The notes below the pieces were generated by a model. That model was not told where the DNA came from, searched no databases, and was given only the letters and a program-made list of their open reading frames with translations. Both the position numbers and the translations under genes were made by a program. From the NCBI GenBank assembly GCA_025716855.1, contig JAIXMQ010000015.1, forward strand, positions 1-64,000: 64,000 nt of DNA, written 5' to 3'. Source of the DNA: Pilaira anomala. Lineage: Eukaryota > Mucoromycota > Mucoromycetes > Mucorales > Mucoraceae. Below, piece by piece: positions 21,566 through 34,533 of the stretch. The first letter of the stretch is position 1, and each line of letters opens with the position of its first letter.

Positions 21566-23659
21566 TTAATAACGTTCATTTAATACATAGCGAAGATAAA
21601 GTTCATCGATAAAATGAGCATGTCTAAATTAATCACAAAAAAAAGTAAATAAACAAAAACCTTAAAAATAAACTTTCTTTTTTTTTTTTTTTACCTAATT
21701 CCAGGTGCTCTAGCTTGTTTAAAATAAGCCAATGCATCAGGTACACTTACACCTAATTTCTCAATCATATAACAACATATAAAAAATCCAGTCCGATTAA
21801 ATCCATAATGGCAATGCACCGCAATCTGAGCCTCTGGATTCTTTTCCCAACATGCTGAAGCAATCTGATTGAATTTGGATACTTCTTCACGTGTAGGAGG
21901 GATCTTGGATACCGTTTTAAATTTAATATATTCAATACGAGAGTGTTCAAAATCAGTGGATCGGTAAGGCGGTATATCGTTTGAGATGTCAATGATGAAT
22001 CGAATTTCTGGATATTTCGCTAATAACGCAGATGGACAATGATTCGTATCGGTTTGACGCATTACTTTCATGGCTCGAAATAGTGAAGGTCCAATAGGTC
22101 CATCAGTAATATTTGGTGTACTTGCCCACTTATAAAATGTGAGTAAAAAAAAAAAAAAAAAAAGTTTATAACACTGTATATATCTATACCTTGGCATAAT
22201 TCTTTAAATCCCATTTGTTTTCACCTTTGGTCTTGTGCAGAATTTGCCAAGCACCACTTAAAGTATTTAGCCCGCAATTTTTGATTAAAAAATCAGAAAT
22301 GACAGGATTGACTAATTCAGGATGAACGACCATAGGTACATGTCCTACATCTGGAATGACATAAGGTACAGGAACACGTAAATTATCAGATTGTTTCACG
22401 CTATCCCACTTTTCATCGTCGTCTGGATCCAACCCTAATAAATGGTTTCGAATCACATTCATTTCACTGGGCGGTGTAATCGTATCTTGTCCTCCTCCAA
22501 TTAATAATGTACCCACCTTGATCTTTTCATAAATACTTTTTGTAGGAAACTCTGCGCCTCTTACAAACCTTTTATACACGTTTGTTCTACTCTGTAAATT
22601 CCACCTTAACTGACTAATTGAATCATTTAAGTAAAGCTGGTTTCTAAAATCAGTTTATCCCCCCCCTTTTTTTTTTTTTACCTCTTACGGATCTCTTCAT
22701 TCTTTTCTTCTGTACCCAAAAAACGATCAACACTTTTTGAATATAATCCTCCTTTTCTATCAGCAGTTCTAGCACAATTAAAAAGCCAATCTGGAATGTA
22801 TCGTAACTTGTTTTGATTTCTCTTTTGAATTTCAATGATTTGTTCTTTTGGTGAGATCAACACAAGCGCTTTTAATGTAGATTTCATCTCGGGGGATGCT
22901 GCTACAAATGATGCAACTGCACAACCGTATGAGTGTGCAATCATCACTGTCTCTGGATACTGATATCGATCCAATAACAATTTCTTTACATCCTCTACTA
23001 ACGATTCTGTCTTGTAAGATTCCCAGCTATAAACAAAAGTTAAGTTTTTTTTTTTTTTTTTAAAAAAAAATAAACCTCATCATCACTCAAAAGAACTTAC
23101 TCAGTTGCAACTTCACTTTTACCACATCCTAACAGATCAATAGCAAGGACATGTGCGGTTTTTGAAAAATATTCAATTTGACATTTCCATTGTGACACCT
23201 TGCAACAGAAAAAAAAAAAAAGAATAAATAAACAAAACACTGTTTTTTTTTTTTTTTTAGTTTTACTTACTTGTCCACCAAGACCATGTATAAATACAAT
23301 CAAAGGTACTTTACTACCGAGTTCATGAATAATATGAACAATACGAAGTTTATGTCCATTAATTTCAACAAATTGTGTATTTTCTGTAATAATATCGGGT
23401 TCAACTAAATAAAAATAAGCATTGTTAGTTTCATTCGAGATGGCAAACAAAAAAAAAAGAAAAAAAAAGAGAGGTACAGCTATTTACCTTGTTCTAATAG
23501 TTCATGTTCAAGTAATGCTTCTTGAATATTTCTCTTGCATATTAAATAATAAAGTCGTTCAGATAAGGTGAATCGCTTATCTTTGTGTAAATAATAATAG
23601 CTTAGAGTTGCAAGAAGAGATAAGGCAAGTAATGTTGTTCCACTCGATAAGCTTTGCAT
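21566..23659 (-). CDS. Alpha/beta-hydrolase fused to dual-specificity phosphatase
   Basis: Seven exons (23659-23488, 23404-23271, 23198-23101, 23026-22682, 22643-22190, 22128-21695, 21623-21566) give 564 residues. An N-terminal hydrophobic segment ('TTLLALSLLATLSYYYL') is a probable membrane anchor. The hydrolase part shows the oxyanion block 'FIHGLGGQ', nucleophile 'IAHSYGCA', acid 'GGGQDTITPP' and His 'DVGHVPM', closest to the ABHD8 style. After residue about 400 a cysteine phosphatase domain follows with the CX5R loop 'HCHYGFNRTGF'. Both active sites look intact. Substrates are unknown. An in-frame link of a lipase-like and a phosphatase domain suggests action on a membrane lipid or acylated protein. 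Confidence 0.88.
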
Positions 23660-23684
23660 ATTCACAAAAATAAAATAAAAAGTG

Positions 23685-23715
<31 letters not shown>

Positions 23716-23839
23716 GAAAAAAATACACTAAAAAAAAATAAATGTATCCCCCATCCATATAAATTTGTTCAAGTGACTTCTCTCTCTCTCTCTTTCTTCT
23801 TTCCTTTTTTTTTTAAAGCAAAAAAAACTATTTCTACTC
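23660..23839. promoter_or_regulatory. Divergent promoter with mirrored GA/CT tracts
   Basis: The 180-bp gap between the hydrolase-phosphatase (-) and HOP2 (+) starts has a GA tract at 23686-23716 and a CT tract at 23778-23794. Each gene therefore has a sense-strand CT-rich leader. Confidence 0.55.
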
Positions 23840-24816
23840 ATGGCAAAGAAAAAGGGTTCAAATAAAGAAGAAGGTAATGCCTTCAAGTTATGAATACTTC
23901 TTCTTCTTTATTAAATAATTATAAACAGAGGAAGTTGTATTGGACTATTTGACAAGAGCCAATCGACCTTACAGCATAAGTAGGAAGAAAAAAAAAAAAA
24001 AAACCTAAAATAGGAAACATCATATATAAAAAAAAAACCCTAACATTTTTATCTAAAAAAGCTGATATATTTAATAATTTACATGCAAAGTATTCTAAAA
24101 CAAACATCACAAAGGCTTTGGAAAAACTAGTAGAGGATGACCTCGTATTAGCCAAAGTATATGGCAAGACCACAATTTATTCTGTAAAGCAACAACTGGA
24201 TGCTGCGGATAATACTGAAGACTTGTCAAAGGCAATCAATGACCTCGCTGAGAAATGTGAAGCATTAGTTGGAGAGAATAGAAAATTGGATTCAAGTAAA
24301 AATGAATCAATGCGTTTTGATAGATTTTTTTTTAACATGTATTAATTTCTTTTAGCATTGATGACAATTAAAAGTGAGCCAACGACATCTGAAGCGACGG
24401 AATTAGTGGAACAATTGAAAAAGGAGGTAAAAATAATAAAAAATAAATAGATATATGTGTACATATTTTGATCTTGTCATTGATCAAAAGTGATGCATAG
24501 AATGCATTGTTACAAGAAAGATTAAACAAGTTAAGAGAGGGTACTGAATTGGTTCCACCTGAAAAGAGAAAACGTACCAATGATGAATATGATACATACC
24601 GTCAATTATGGAAAAAGAGAAGAGGCATGGTAAGGAGGGGTGGAGGGGGGGGGGGAGTAAATATATATATATAACTGACCAACACATAACTAGTTTCGAG
24701 ATATATTTAGAACAGTAACAGAACATTTACCTGGTAATCCAAATGAACTAAAGGAAACACTTGGTATTGAAGAAGATGAGATACCATTTGAACAAGATCC
24801 ACTCGTTTCTTCTTAA
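23840..24816 (+). CDS. HOP2: Meiotic homologous-pairing protein HOP2 (PSMC3IP-like)
   Basis: Six exons (23840-23873, 23929-23979, 24062-24295, 24356-24426, 24501-24629, 24694-24816) give 213 residues, against 217 in human HOP2. With MND1 this protein stimulates Dmc1/Rad51 strand exchange in meiosis. The winged-helix start reads 'VLDYLTRANRPYSITDIF' and continues 'ALEKLVEDDLVLAKVYGK'. A coiled coil and the conserved 'YRQLWKKRRGMFRDIF' follow. The second intron uses GTAGGA and contains a long A run, which makes the exon hard to find automatically. Its presence argues for a sexual cycle. Confidence 0.92.
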
Positions 24817-24970
24817 ACCTCCGCGCGCAAAGAGTCACACAGGAGAGAGAGAGAGCGCACAACACACACACACATATACTACATACACACATTTACAAAT
24901 TAAATAAAAAAAAAAAACATTTTCTTCTTTTCTTTCTTTTTTTAAATACACCCCTGGGCTATATTTTAAC

Positions 24971-25408
24971 ATGGAGATTCAACCTTTATACCGTTCCTTT
25001 TTAAAAGTCATTCAAAAATGGCCTGCTGATAAAGTGAGACCCACTCGCGATTTAAAACAAGTATTGACAACTCGTGTAGAAGAGACTTTTAGAAAACCAC
25101 TTGCTAATGAAGCTCAATTGGATTTCGTTAAAGCTCAAAAGGAATTAACTGCTTTAGAGAAATTATTGAATAATGAATTCAAGGAAAAGGTATATATATT
25201 TAAAAAGAAACAAATGGAGAGAATTCATGTGTTTATATTCATCTCTTTCTTTCTGTGATTTTTTTTTTTTTTATAGTATCCTTTATCTGAAAAAATCTTG
25301 TCTCCTGCTAGTAACCCTGAATATTATACAAGTTTAGTCAACTCACTTAAAGATAAAAAGGATGGTAGTAAAGGATTTTTAGCTAAATTACTTAGTCAAA
25401 AAGAATAA
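24971..25408 (+). CDS. Mitochondrial cytochrome bc1 assembly factor UQCC2/CBP6-like
   Basis: Two exons (24971-25189 and 25277-25408) give 116 residues. The start 'LYRSFLKVIQKWPADKVRP' and 'DLKQVLTTRVEETFRKPL' match the UQCC2 (MNF1)/Cbp6 pattern. In that family the protein partners UQCC1/Cbp3 at the mitochondrial ribosome to support cytochrome b synthesis. 'KYPLSEKIL' corresponds to the conserved KYP segment after the helical part. Size fits. The gene follows HOP2 by 154 bp on the same strand. The ATG is the first after the T-rich leader. Confidence 0.82.
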
Positions 25409-25554
25409 GATTTGTACATATACATATAAAATAAACTATGCTTTTTTTTTTTTGACAGGGACTTATAAAAATGATTTCGGGAAAGCCACAAAAACTTTTT
25501 TTTTTCTTTTTTTTTTTTTTTTTTTTTATTTTCTCCTAAAAGTCTATACATAAA

Positions 25555-27261
25555 ATGAGCAAGAGACAAAAGACAGATAATATCAGTGACAAGTTTCGTT
25601 CTGGACTATTTGAAAAGGAATCCACACAAGTGATTGAAAAGGCATTCAAGGAATCCAAACCTTACCTTCACTGTAAAATCGATACTTTGGTCAATGACAC
25701 TTTATTAAGAAAAGTACGCGACGAAGTTCTTTCCAACATTAGTTTTACTTTAAAAGAAACCGATATCTACAAGGTAAATAAAGAAAAACTACTACTACTT
25801 CTAGTATTTAACTCTCCTTTTTACATATATATCAAATAGGTCAACCAAACAGGTGACTTAGCAAACTTGGACGGTCTTCCTAAAAAAGAACTCAAGTTAT
25901 TATCCAGCGTATTTGAACTTCGTAACGCCATTTACTCTCAAGAATTCCGTGACTTCATCTCCTCGGTAACAGACTGTGGACCTTTATCAGGTTCCAAGAT
26001 GGACATGAGTATCAACTCATATCAAGAAGGTTGTCATTTACTTAACCATGATGATGTGATTGGTACACGTCGTGTCTCTTATATCCTTTACTTGACAGAT
26101 CCAGATCACCCTTGGGATCCTAAAGACGGTGGTGCTTTAGAACTTTACCCTGTGATCGAAAAGGGTACACCTGCATCTGAACCTACCGTCATTATCCCAC
26201 CTCGATGGAACCAATTCGTCATGTTCACAGTACAACCAGGCCACTCTTTCCATTCTGTAGAGGAAGTCATTGGTCCCGGTAACAGACTCAGTATCTCTGG
26301 CTGGTTCCATATCCCTCAACCGGATGAACCCGGATACAAGGAACCTTCACAAGAGGAAACCGATGCCGCCAAATCCTCTTTAGAGCAATTGATCGAGGAA
26401 CAAGATTCAAGCGAAAACTTTAAAAAGTACGAGGTAGAAAATCAACAAGAGGAAGAAATTGTGGGTTTAACAGAGGAAGTACTGGTGGAATTAGCAGAGT
26501 TTATGAACCCTCATTATTTAGATTTAAAGATCATCTCTCAAATGTCTGAAAAGTTTATTGAGGAATCGGCTGTACAATGTAAACAGTTTTTAAATGAAGA
26601 CACTTTAGCCAAATTAGAAGCCGTCACTTTAAAATTGGATAAAGAGGATCATTTGTTATCTGGAGAAGATGGAATCGCTCCTCATGGGACAGGTGTTAGA
26701 GATGGCTGGATCGTGCAAGGTCCTCCTCATCGTTCTCGATTCATGGTCAATAACAGTAAAGATGATATCTTTGCTTATTTAAAATCTAAATTTGAATCAG
26801 AGTCATTTAGACTTTGGTTACAAACAATTGCTCAAGTCACACCAATTGGATATAGAGGTCAAGCACGTAGATTTCGTCCTGGTCATGATTATACTTTAGC
26901 TACTACCAACACGAGAGGACAAGCTTTATTGGATGTCACCTTCTGTAATGTACATCAACCTGAGCGTTGGGAGGATGGTGAAATAGGTGGTTACGAATGT
27001 TATATGGCTCCTCATGATGAAGAAGAAGATGCCGCTGTTTATAAGGCGTCAGATGATGATGGTACTTTATTAAGTTTAGCTGCTGGTCGTAACGAATTAT
27101 CACTTGTCTTGAGAGATGAAGGAATTATGAGATTTATCAAGTATGTTAGTGCTAAAGCTCCTGGATCACGTTGGGATATTGCTTTTGAGTATGATTTACC
27201 TGAAGGTTTTGGTGAAGGTGAAGATGAAGAGTCTGAAGAAGATGATAATGATGAAGAGTAA
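25555..27261 (+). CDS. TPA1: Prolyl 3,4-dihydroxylase TPA1/OGFOD1
   Basis: Two exons (25555-25773 and 25840-27261) give 546 residues. The family is a 2-oxoglutarate/Fe(II) oxygenase that hydroxylates a proline of ribosomal protein uS12 and affects translation termination. The N-terminal catalytic domain shows the iron ligands in 'HLLNHDDVIG' and 'GHSFHSVEEV' and the 2-oxoglutarate Arg in 'GNRLSISGW'. A second, non-catalytic double-stranded beta-helix domain follows ('YRGQARRFRPGHDYTL'). The protein ends in an acidic tail ('EDEESEEDDNDEE') typical of the family. A TA microsatellite lies downstream at about 27360-27392. Confidence 0.92.
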
Positions 27262-27355
27262 AAAAAGATATATCCACAATGCTTAAATTTGGTTGTAAAT
27301 AGATTTTCAAATAAACATTTTGTTATATTATTATAAATATTTGTATATGTCACAA

Positions 27356-27395
<40 letters not shown>

Positions 27396-27621
27396 TACAT
27401 CATGGGCACTGTTTGTATCTTTCATGTGATCTGGAGTTTAAACCTGTATTTGTGTATCTTACACTCAAAAATAGAAAATGAAATGGAGAAAAAAAAAAAA
27501 ACAATATGCTTTACTTGTTACACGAAATAGGTCTCATGCCTTTTATTTATGAAGGTAACAGACCACTGTTCTTTTTTTCTTCTTTCTCTCGTTAACTTTT
27601 TATTTATTTATTTTAACTGCA
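27262..27621. other. Intergenic with TA microsatellite
   Basis: Holds a TA run of about 32 bp at 27360-27392 and short A runs. No gene is seen. Confidence 0.7.
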
Positions 27622-29375
27622 ATGAACGTAAGTCCTTAAAGTCTCGTAAAAAAGAAGAAAAAAAAAAACACTGTATTCATACTCTTGGTTAAAAAAAAAA
27701 AATATCAGGAACATTATCTCTATGGTCCTTTTGAAACTGAAAGGTAAATAAAGTGTGTATATTTAGTGTTTAACCTATTTCTTTTATCTTTACAACTCAC
27801 ATGTTATGTAGTGGGCCAACTATTACGAATCAAATCATGGTAGGTTCACCTGTAGATAAACCTCGTATTTTATTGATGGGATTACCAAGGTAAACTACAT
27901 TTATAACTACATATATTTGTTACATGATAATAATAATAAAGTGTATGTACAGAAGTGGTAAATCGAGTATTCAAAGAGTCGTATTTGGTAAAATGCCACC
28001 ACAAGATACAATCCTACTAGAAAGTACAATCAAGATTCAAAAAGAAGACGTAACGCAAGTATATATATATTTTATGAGTATATATATCAAACCAAAAAAA
28101 AAGTAAAATAAAATAACATAAAATAAACTGATCCATTATATATATATATATTTTTTTTAGGCGCTCTTTTATTGACTTTCAAATTTGGGATTTTCCAGGT
28201 CAAGTGAATTTTTTCGATGGTTCAGCATACGATGCAAAAGAGATATTTGATACAGTAGGATCACTTGTATTTGTAATTGACGCACAAGACGATTATTCAG
28301 ACGGTCTACATCGATTACAGTATACAATCGTAAAAGCATATCAAGTGAATCCCAACATGACTTTTGAGATTTTAATTCATAAAGTAGATGGATTATCTGA
28401 TGATTATAAAGATGGTAAATCGTCTGTATGTAAACAATTCTCCTTATTGATCTTGTTTTTTTTTATTATTAAATTATCTTACTGTATAGATGTTAAAATT
28501 GATATCATTCGAAAGATGCAAGAGTTTCTAAAGGATATCGATCAAGAGGAAAATATTAGTTTATTGTATCATCTTACAAGTATTTATGATAATTCTATTT
28601 ATGAAGCGTTTAGTAAAATCATTCAGAAACTCATAAGAGAGTTACCTACGCTTGAGAACTTGTTAAATATCTTGAGAACTGTAAGTTTAATATATATATG
28701 TATATATTTATATACTCACCTTTTTTTTTTTATTTCATTTCAAGAATTCTGGGTTGGAAAAGGCTTACTTGTTTGATACATTAACAAAGATCTATATAGC
28801 TACTGATAGTACACCCGTCGAAATGGATTCTTATGAATTATGCTCAGATATGATTGATGTTGTACTAGATATTGAATGTATATACGGGTAATAAATATAT
28901 ATATATATCATCATCATACTGCTTATACACTCATGACTAAAAAAAAAAAAAAAAAAAAAAGTCCTCAAAGTGGAAGCGGGCCCTACCCGAAAGATGGGTA
29001 CGATGAATCCACACTAGATGCGTTAGAAGTGGGTAGTGCTGCTGCTCCTTGTGAACCAGCAAGCATGACTTGTAATTCCTTTAACACTGAAATAGAGGCT
29101 TCTAGTATCATCAAGTTGAATAATGGTGACGTATTGTACATGAAGGAAATCAACAGGTAAGGGAATACAAATGACCTAATTATAGGGTTTTCTTATTTAA
29201 TTTTTTTTTTTTTTTTTTTTTTTTTAGTCTATTGGCACTAATATGTATGATACGTGGTGATAACTTTAAAAAGCACGGACTTATAGATTATAATTTTCAA
29301 TGCTTTACTTCGGCTGTTACAGATCTATTTAAATTCTCTCAAAAAAAGAACAAATCTCATCATCAACTTGATTAA
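27622..29375 (+). CDS. GTR2: Rag GTPase, RagC/D type (GTR2)
   Basis: Nine exons (27622-27627, 27709-27743, 27812-27889, 27953-28054, 28161-28414, 28490-28680, 28745-28887, 28962-29156, 29228-29375) give 383 residues. The protein pairs with RagA/Gtr1 on the vacuole to signal amino acids to TORC1. Motifs are '[20 protein letters not shown]' (P-loop), 'FQIWDFPGQ', '[12 protein letters not shown]' and the C-terminal roadblock part '[19 protein letters not shown]'. The first coding exon is only ATGAAC. The fourth intron (28055-28160) has a GC donor, AC|GCAAGT, required to read '[13 protein letters not shown]'. The seventh intron has an A run of more than 20 nt ending at the acceptor. Confidence 0.93.
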
Positions 29376-29517
29376 GAGAAAAGAAAAATTGTGTAAATAA
29401 AAAACTCTATAATCTTATTTTATGAGTGTACAAAAGGCTTTTTTGTATAGTAATACCATCCTCACATGAGTACAGATGAAATAGTCTGACGTTTGAAAGA
29501 GTTTTGTTTTTATTTAT

Positions 29518-32500
29518 TTAAAATCTCTTTAATGTCATTGGATCTCCTACTCTAACATAATTCGATTCTTCTTCATTATTTTCGACATCTTGACCCAAGA
29601 TTCTGACAGAAAATTCAAGTGATGAAGAATACTCCTTGGGTCGCATAGAGATCATAATAGGTAAGTCACTACCCTTCCCAAACCCTTCAAAATCTAAATA
29701 AAAGTATTCAATTACTTCAAATAGAGTTTCATTCTTTACAATCCTTTCGTCAGGTCTAAACCCGTCAAACAATTCTGACGTTGGAAAAACGATAGCTTAT
29801 TTTTTTTTAAAAAAAATATATAGAATTTAGTATCTAACTTTTAAGTTCAAGATTTCTATATTTACCTAGTGTAACATGCTCTTCAATCGAATCAGTTTGT
29901 TTCGTCACATAGATTATTGTATCCTTACCAGCAGAACTTATCCTATCTCCTTTCTTTAAAAGTGGGATCCCAAGATTCTCACATTCAATACCATCGCTAT
30001 CTGTCTTTTTTGATTTATATAATGGATTGATCACTTGAGCCGTATCACCGCCCATATTTTGTCTCATATAAAACGCATAATTCTCACAACACACTCGATG
30101 TAGATCTCCTCTTTTGAACCCTCGATACATAACTGCAGGCTGGTGAATCACAGGCTGTGGAATATCTTTTATAAACTCGGGCAGAATCAAACAGCTTGTC
30201 TCCATCTCTCGCTCACCATTAAAATCCTCAAATTTTTCATTCAAGAGTGTCCCCAAAATAATCTGTAGTTGTGGGTTATGATTGAAGTAGAGCAATCCAA
30301 AGAGATACAAGATATTTGTGTATTTTCCAAAGAGGGCAGTGTTGATTAAGGTACCTGAAATACATGCAACAAGGTCATCAAGGACCGGCTCAATCGCAAT
30401 GTTAATGATATCACTAATGGATAGGTACATCTCGCATGTACAGCTTGTTAGTTGAATTCGTATTTTTTCTTCATGTTGTAAATCTGAATCCCTTGAAAAG
30501 ATCTACATACACACACAATAAAAAAAAAAAATTATGCAGGTATTAGTCAAGAATAATACTAAGTTTTCGTCATGATATATCTTTAAATACTTGCATGATG
30601 TAAGATTTGCGATTTAAATATGTTTGAGAATTCTTTTTTGGGTTCCAATGAGAATAAATTTACACCTGTATGAACATCACATCGTTGAATGAATTGTGGG
30701 TTGTCAATAAGATGATTCCACATATTTAGGCATATACTTTCATATATATTTTGAATAGAAATGACTTCATCTTGAAGGACGATTGATTCTTCTTCTTCTT
30801 CTTCTTCTTGGTTTTTACTGGAAGCAGTAACAATAATTTGGTTTAAAGTAAAAAGTAAATAATCAGGATGTATCTTAACCAAGACGACGCAAGATTTAAT
30901 AGGAAGTTCTAGTTTTAAGGATCTTTGAATATTAGCTAACACTCCTTCTGCTTGTGTAATAATCTTTAACTTCTTGGAGCTTTCGTTCTTCTTAACCATC
31001 CCACTTTCAAATATCATTTGTTTTAGATTTTCTTTCGTTCCAATGACAGTATCTAATAACTTCTTTTCAATTGAAATGACATATCCAATATTAACATTCT
31101 TTTTTTCATTGGATAATTTGCTTGATATGATATTGTCTATATAAACAAAATACATGAGAAGAAATGATAAAATGTACTTATTTTGTTGGGTCGATATAAC
31201 ATTTTCTTTTGAAGCAAATGTGCTGGTATTTATCACAGCCTCAAATTCAAGTGACATCTCCTTTAATTTTTTAGCAGAAGGTTCGTGTAAAGCGATACAA
31301 TTCAGATCATTTGATAAATATTTCTCTGTAATTGATATAAACCTGGCTTATTTTTAGCATGTTTGTTTAGAAAATATTTATTATTATTTAAAACACTTAC
31401 TGTTTGTCTATATTTAAGGTCACTGCTTTTCGAAAATTGTAAAACAATCCCAAAGGAGGCAAACTAAAAAAGAATGTATATGTTAGATTTAGTACACTAG
31501 AGCTATACTATAGGTATATTACCCAATGTTTTTAGTAAAATAACTATGTTCTATTATATCATCAATAACACCATCATCGGTTAAACTTGAGTAAGATATC
31601 AAAGTGGAATCGAACAAAATATCTATAAGAATTGTTAATATATTTTATGAGATTTAAAACATGCACAATAACCAACACACCTATATGAATTAATGCGTTC
31701 GGTGCAGCATTTATAAATACAGAGGATGAAGATGTGGGCACCTCATACGGTAAAATACAAGGACTCGCATAAATATCTGCGTTTTGAATGACTTCAAAGG
31801 CATACACTCCAGCACCCTTAAGGATTTGATCAGTGTCAAATATAGCAATTTCACTTTTATTTTCAGGTACAGTAATGATGTAGCTTAAAGAGAATGTTGT
31901 GTACTCCAAAATAGCTTGTAACCATGAAAACAGAAGTGGGTCCAAGTGTTTCTGGTTCGTGTACTCATTTGCAATGAGAAAACATGAACATTTTTCCTTG
32001 ACATTATTCACAAGTAAATTTTTTATAGTTTCAAGAATACCTTCGCTTAATTCAGCACAGAGGTCAAAGATACTGATTGTTTTCAAAAATTCGGTCTGTA
32101 ACTCGTTTAGTTCCCATTCGTCTGTGTCTTTGATAAAAGGTACATTTAGTCCAATGTATCTTTTGCTTTCATCTTCATTATATTCATCCTATCCCCAATA
32201 TAATTTTTAATGTTCAATTTCATCTTTTATGTATATATATATATATAAAGCGTTTTTTTTTTTTTTTTAAGTATACATACCATGATATGCTCAATCCTAT
32301 TATATATATAGTTTAAGACTATATCTACCACATTGTGTTCATTGGCGTTATAATTCTTTTGAGGAAAAAGATTTTTTACTAGATACTCTTTCAACCTGGT
32401 TATAAGATCATCAGTCTTCACCAAAAGACCGTCCGACTGCATTACTCTTGGGAAGAAAACGGATTCAGACAAGCCAAATAAAGAACGTTGAGCCTCAATG

Positions 32501-33057
32501 AGATCAAGTGCAACTGATACTACATTATTGTAAACAGGCGTAAGTCTAACCATCAGGATATTCTGTCGCCCCATGAACAATTTAGTAGGTCCTCTTTTGA
32601 TGGCAATTGTACTATTTTGCGTATAATAAAAAATCGATTCCAGATCAGAGAGAAATATAAGTCTATCAGGATGATCATCTCTTGATAGTAAACCAGATTG
32701 TATGAAGATCGGTCGAATCATTTTTTCTTGAATTTCTGTTTCCCATTCTGAAGGAACGACAAAGACGTAATGTAATACGTCAAAGCTCTCGACAGACATC
32801 GCATTATCTTCAGTCATATTCTTTGCTTTTAGAAGCATAAAATCTGATATCGCCTTTAATGTAAACTGATCTTCCTCGTCCCAGGTATCACTATCTTTTT
32901 TGAATAAGTAATATATTTTATCATAGAAATTTTCGACGATTATGGTATCCGGTTGGCCCAAATAGAATGGAAGTATTCCACCCCAATATAAAATTTTCGA
33001 TTTGGATTGATCGTATATAATACTTGTTTCGTTACTATGAGTAGTTACTTAGATATC

Positions 33058-33121
<64 letters not shown>

Positions 33122-33377
33122 CCTCTCTTTTGTGAAAGATGTATATATATATATATATAAATAAAAGGAACTACATACGTGCCTTCATAACTTGTATTTT
33201 TGAAAGCTCTATTTGATGTAAAATTTATTCCAAAAGTAATATGGGTCTTTCCTAAATCTGGTTGTATTTATATTACAATATTCAGCATCAGTCCGTTTGT
33301 TCTTTTATTGAAAATTAACAGCTCTTACAAATAGTCACACATCGAGAATGTTGATGAAGATTATATATTTCACCCAT
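29518..33377 (-). CDS. Divergent Hsp70-like (HSPA12-type) ATPase
   Basis: Nine exons (33377-33329, 33257-33179, 33034-32281, 32188-31681, 31622-31523, 31463-31401, 31342-30595, 30502-29866, 29795-29518) give 1071 residues. The start 'VTIYLGKTHITFGI' resembles the Hsp70/HSPA12 phosphate-1 loop, but with Tyr for the usual Asp. 'YDQSKSKILYWGG' follows, as in HSPA12-like fungal proteins. A middle 'VLHYVFVVPSEW' and a C-terminal 'GDLHRVCCENYAFY' also fit. It is longer than typical HSPA12 proteins. The second intron holds a 63-base homopolymer (A on the coding strand). The seventh intron (30594-30503) has a GC donor, CAT|GCAAGT. Family assignment is inferred; a non-chaperone actin-fold role is possible. 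Confidence 0.7.
33059..33121. repeat. 63-base T homopolymer in an intron
   Basis: An unbroken T run inside the second intron of the minus-strand Hsp70-like gene, so A63 in the transcript. It is by far the longest homopolymer here; the next are about 42 (56402-56443) and 34 (58820-58853). Confidence 0.95.
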
Positions 33378-33896
33378 AACGATAGATAATTTTAAAAGAT
33401 GGGAAAAAGAACAAACCCATTAAAGTGTCTGCTTTTTTGTATAATATTTTAAATATGAATCCGACCTCTCGTACTACGTTACAAAATGCTGTACTTGTAA
33501 AAAAAAAAAGAAATATTGCAGATTAATGAGATGCCATCTAACAGAAAATCTAATATACATATCGATAGGATTAGTATCTAACAAAGAAAAAAAAAAAGGT
33601 TTAAAGGCTTTTTAGAAACCAGACTCTTGTCATGTACAAATGGTATGCCGTTCAGATGCTACATATGTACTGTTTTTAAACAGGATGAGTAACACAAAAC
33701 TTTGTTCATACGATACTGATTTCCAAGTCATTGTTATTTTATTAAATATGGATTATGTAAGGCTTATAAAAAAAATCAATCATTGTTGCTGAAAGAGTTA
33801 AAGACTTGTTAACACTGCCTTAATAATGCAGACTGAATACCCATGGGTCAATTTAGATTTAATATATTTACAATTTATTACAAAAGAAAGATTTAT
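33378..33896. other. Intergenic, no gene seen
   Basis: AT-rich spacer between the 5' end of the Hsp70-like gene and the 3' end of the next minus-strand gene. Only short A runs are visible. Confidence 0.6.
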
Positions 33897-34234
33897 TTAA
33901 ACAAGCGTATCGTTTTGCGCTTCGGCTAACTCTTCTGCCAGCTGTTCTACTTGGCACAAAACAGATTTTAAATATCTGTTTTCTTCTTTTAATCTTTGAA
34001 TTTCAACAAAGTGAGAGTACTTGCTATCCTCGAAAACTTTTTGGGACATTTTGAGTTCGTACTCTGCACCTTTAATTTCTTCATACAATCCCTCCTCCTG
34101 GATTTTACATTGTAACAAATTGGTTTTCATCAACGCAACTTCACTTTCTTTTTGAACAAAATCATCTTTTAAAGCCAAAGTATGCTTTTCAATTTCAACA
34201 ACTTCTCCTACAAGTTCTTCTTCGTACAAAAAGC

Positions 34235-34270
<36 letters not shown>

Positions 34271-34533
34271 GAGTTGTTAATATACACGAAAAAGTAGTAG
34301 CGAAAATAAATCTTATATTTACCATTGCTGGGCAATTTCAGCTTTTTAGCAACAAAGGGTAACACCTTTTTCTTGTAACAAACCTTGCAGTCGTGCAAGG
34401 CTTTTTTAGTACAACAATCAAGTTCGAAATCATAGCAGACAAGTGCTATGAAGTATGCTTGTAACAAAAAGAAAAGAATTGGTTCTTTTTGGGTTGTGAT
34501 GTTGTTTAAAATGAAGATTGTTGATTCGTTCAT
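33897..34533 (-). CDS. Orphan with N-terminal hydrophobic segment and C-terminal coiled coil
   Basis: Two exons (34533-34323 and 34237-33897) give 183 residues. Residues 18-38 ('PILFFLLQAYFIALVCYDFE') are hydrophobic and could anchor the protein in a membrane. A cysteine-rich stretch follows ('DCCTKKALHDCKVCYKKK', four Cys), then a basic part. The second exon is a long predicted coiled coil ('EEELVGEVVEIEKHTLALKD') to the end. The intron contains a run of about 27 T on the coding strand directly before its AG. I do not recognise a family. Placement 3' of nothing obviously related gives no hint of role. Confidence 0.65.

Noticed and set aside
21301..21612. Overlapping ORFs on both strands made of Phe or Lys runs
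   Set aside because: They come from T/A-rich low-complexity sequence between two minus-strand genes.
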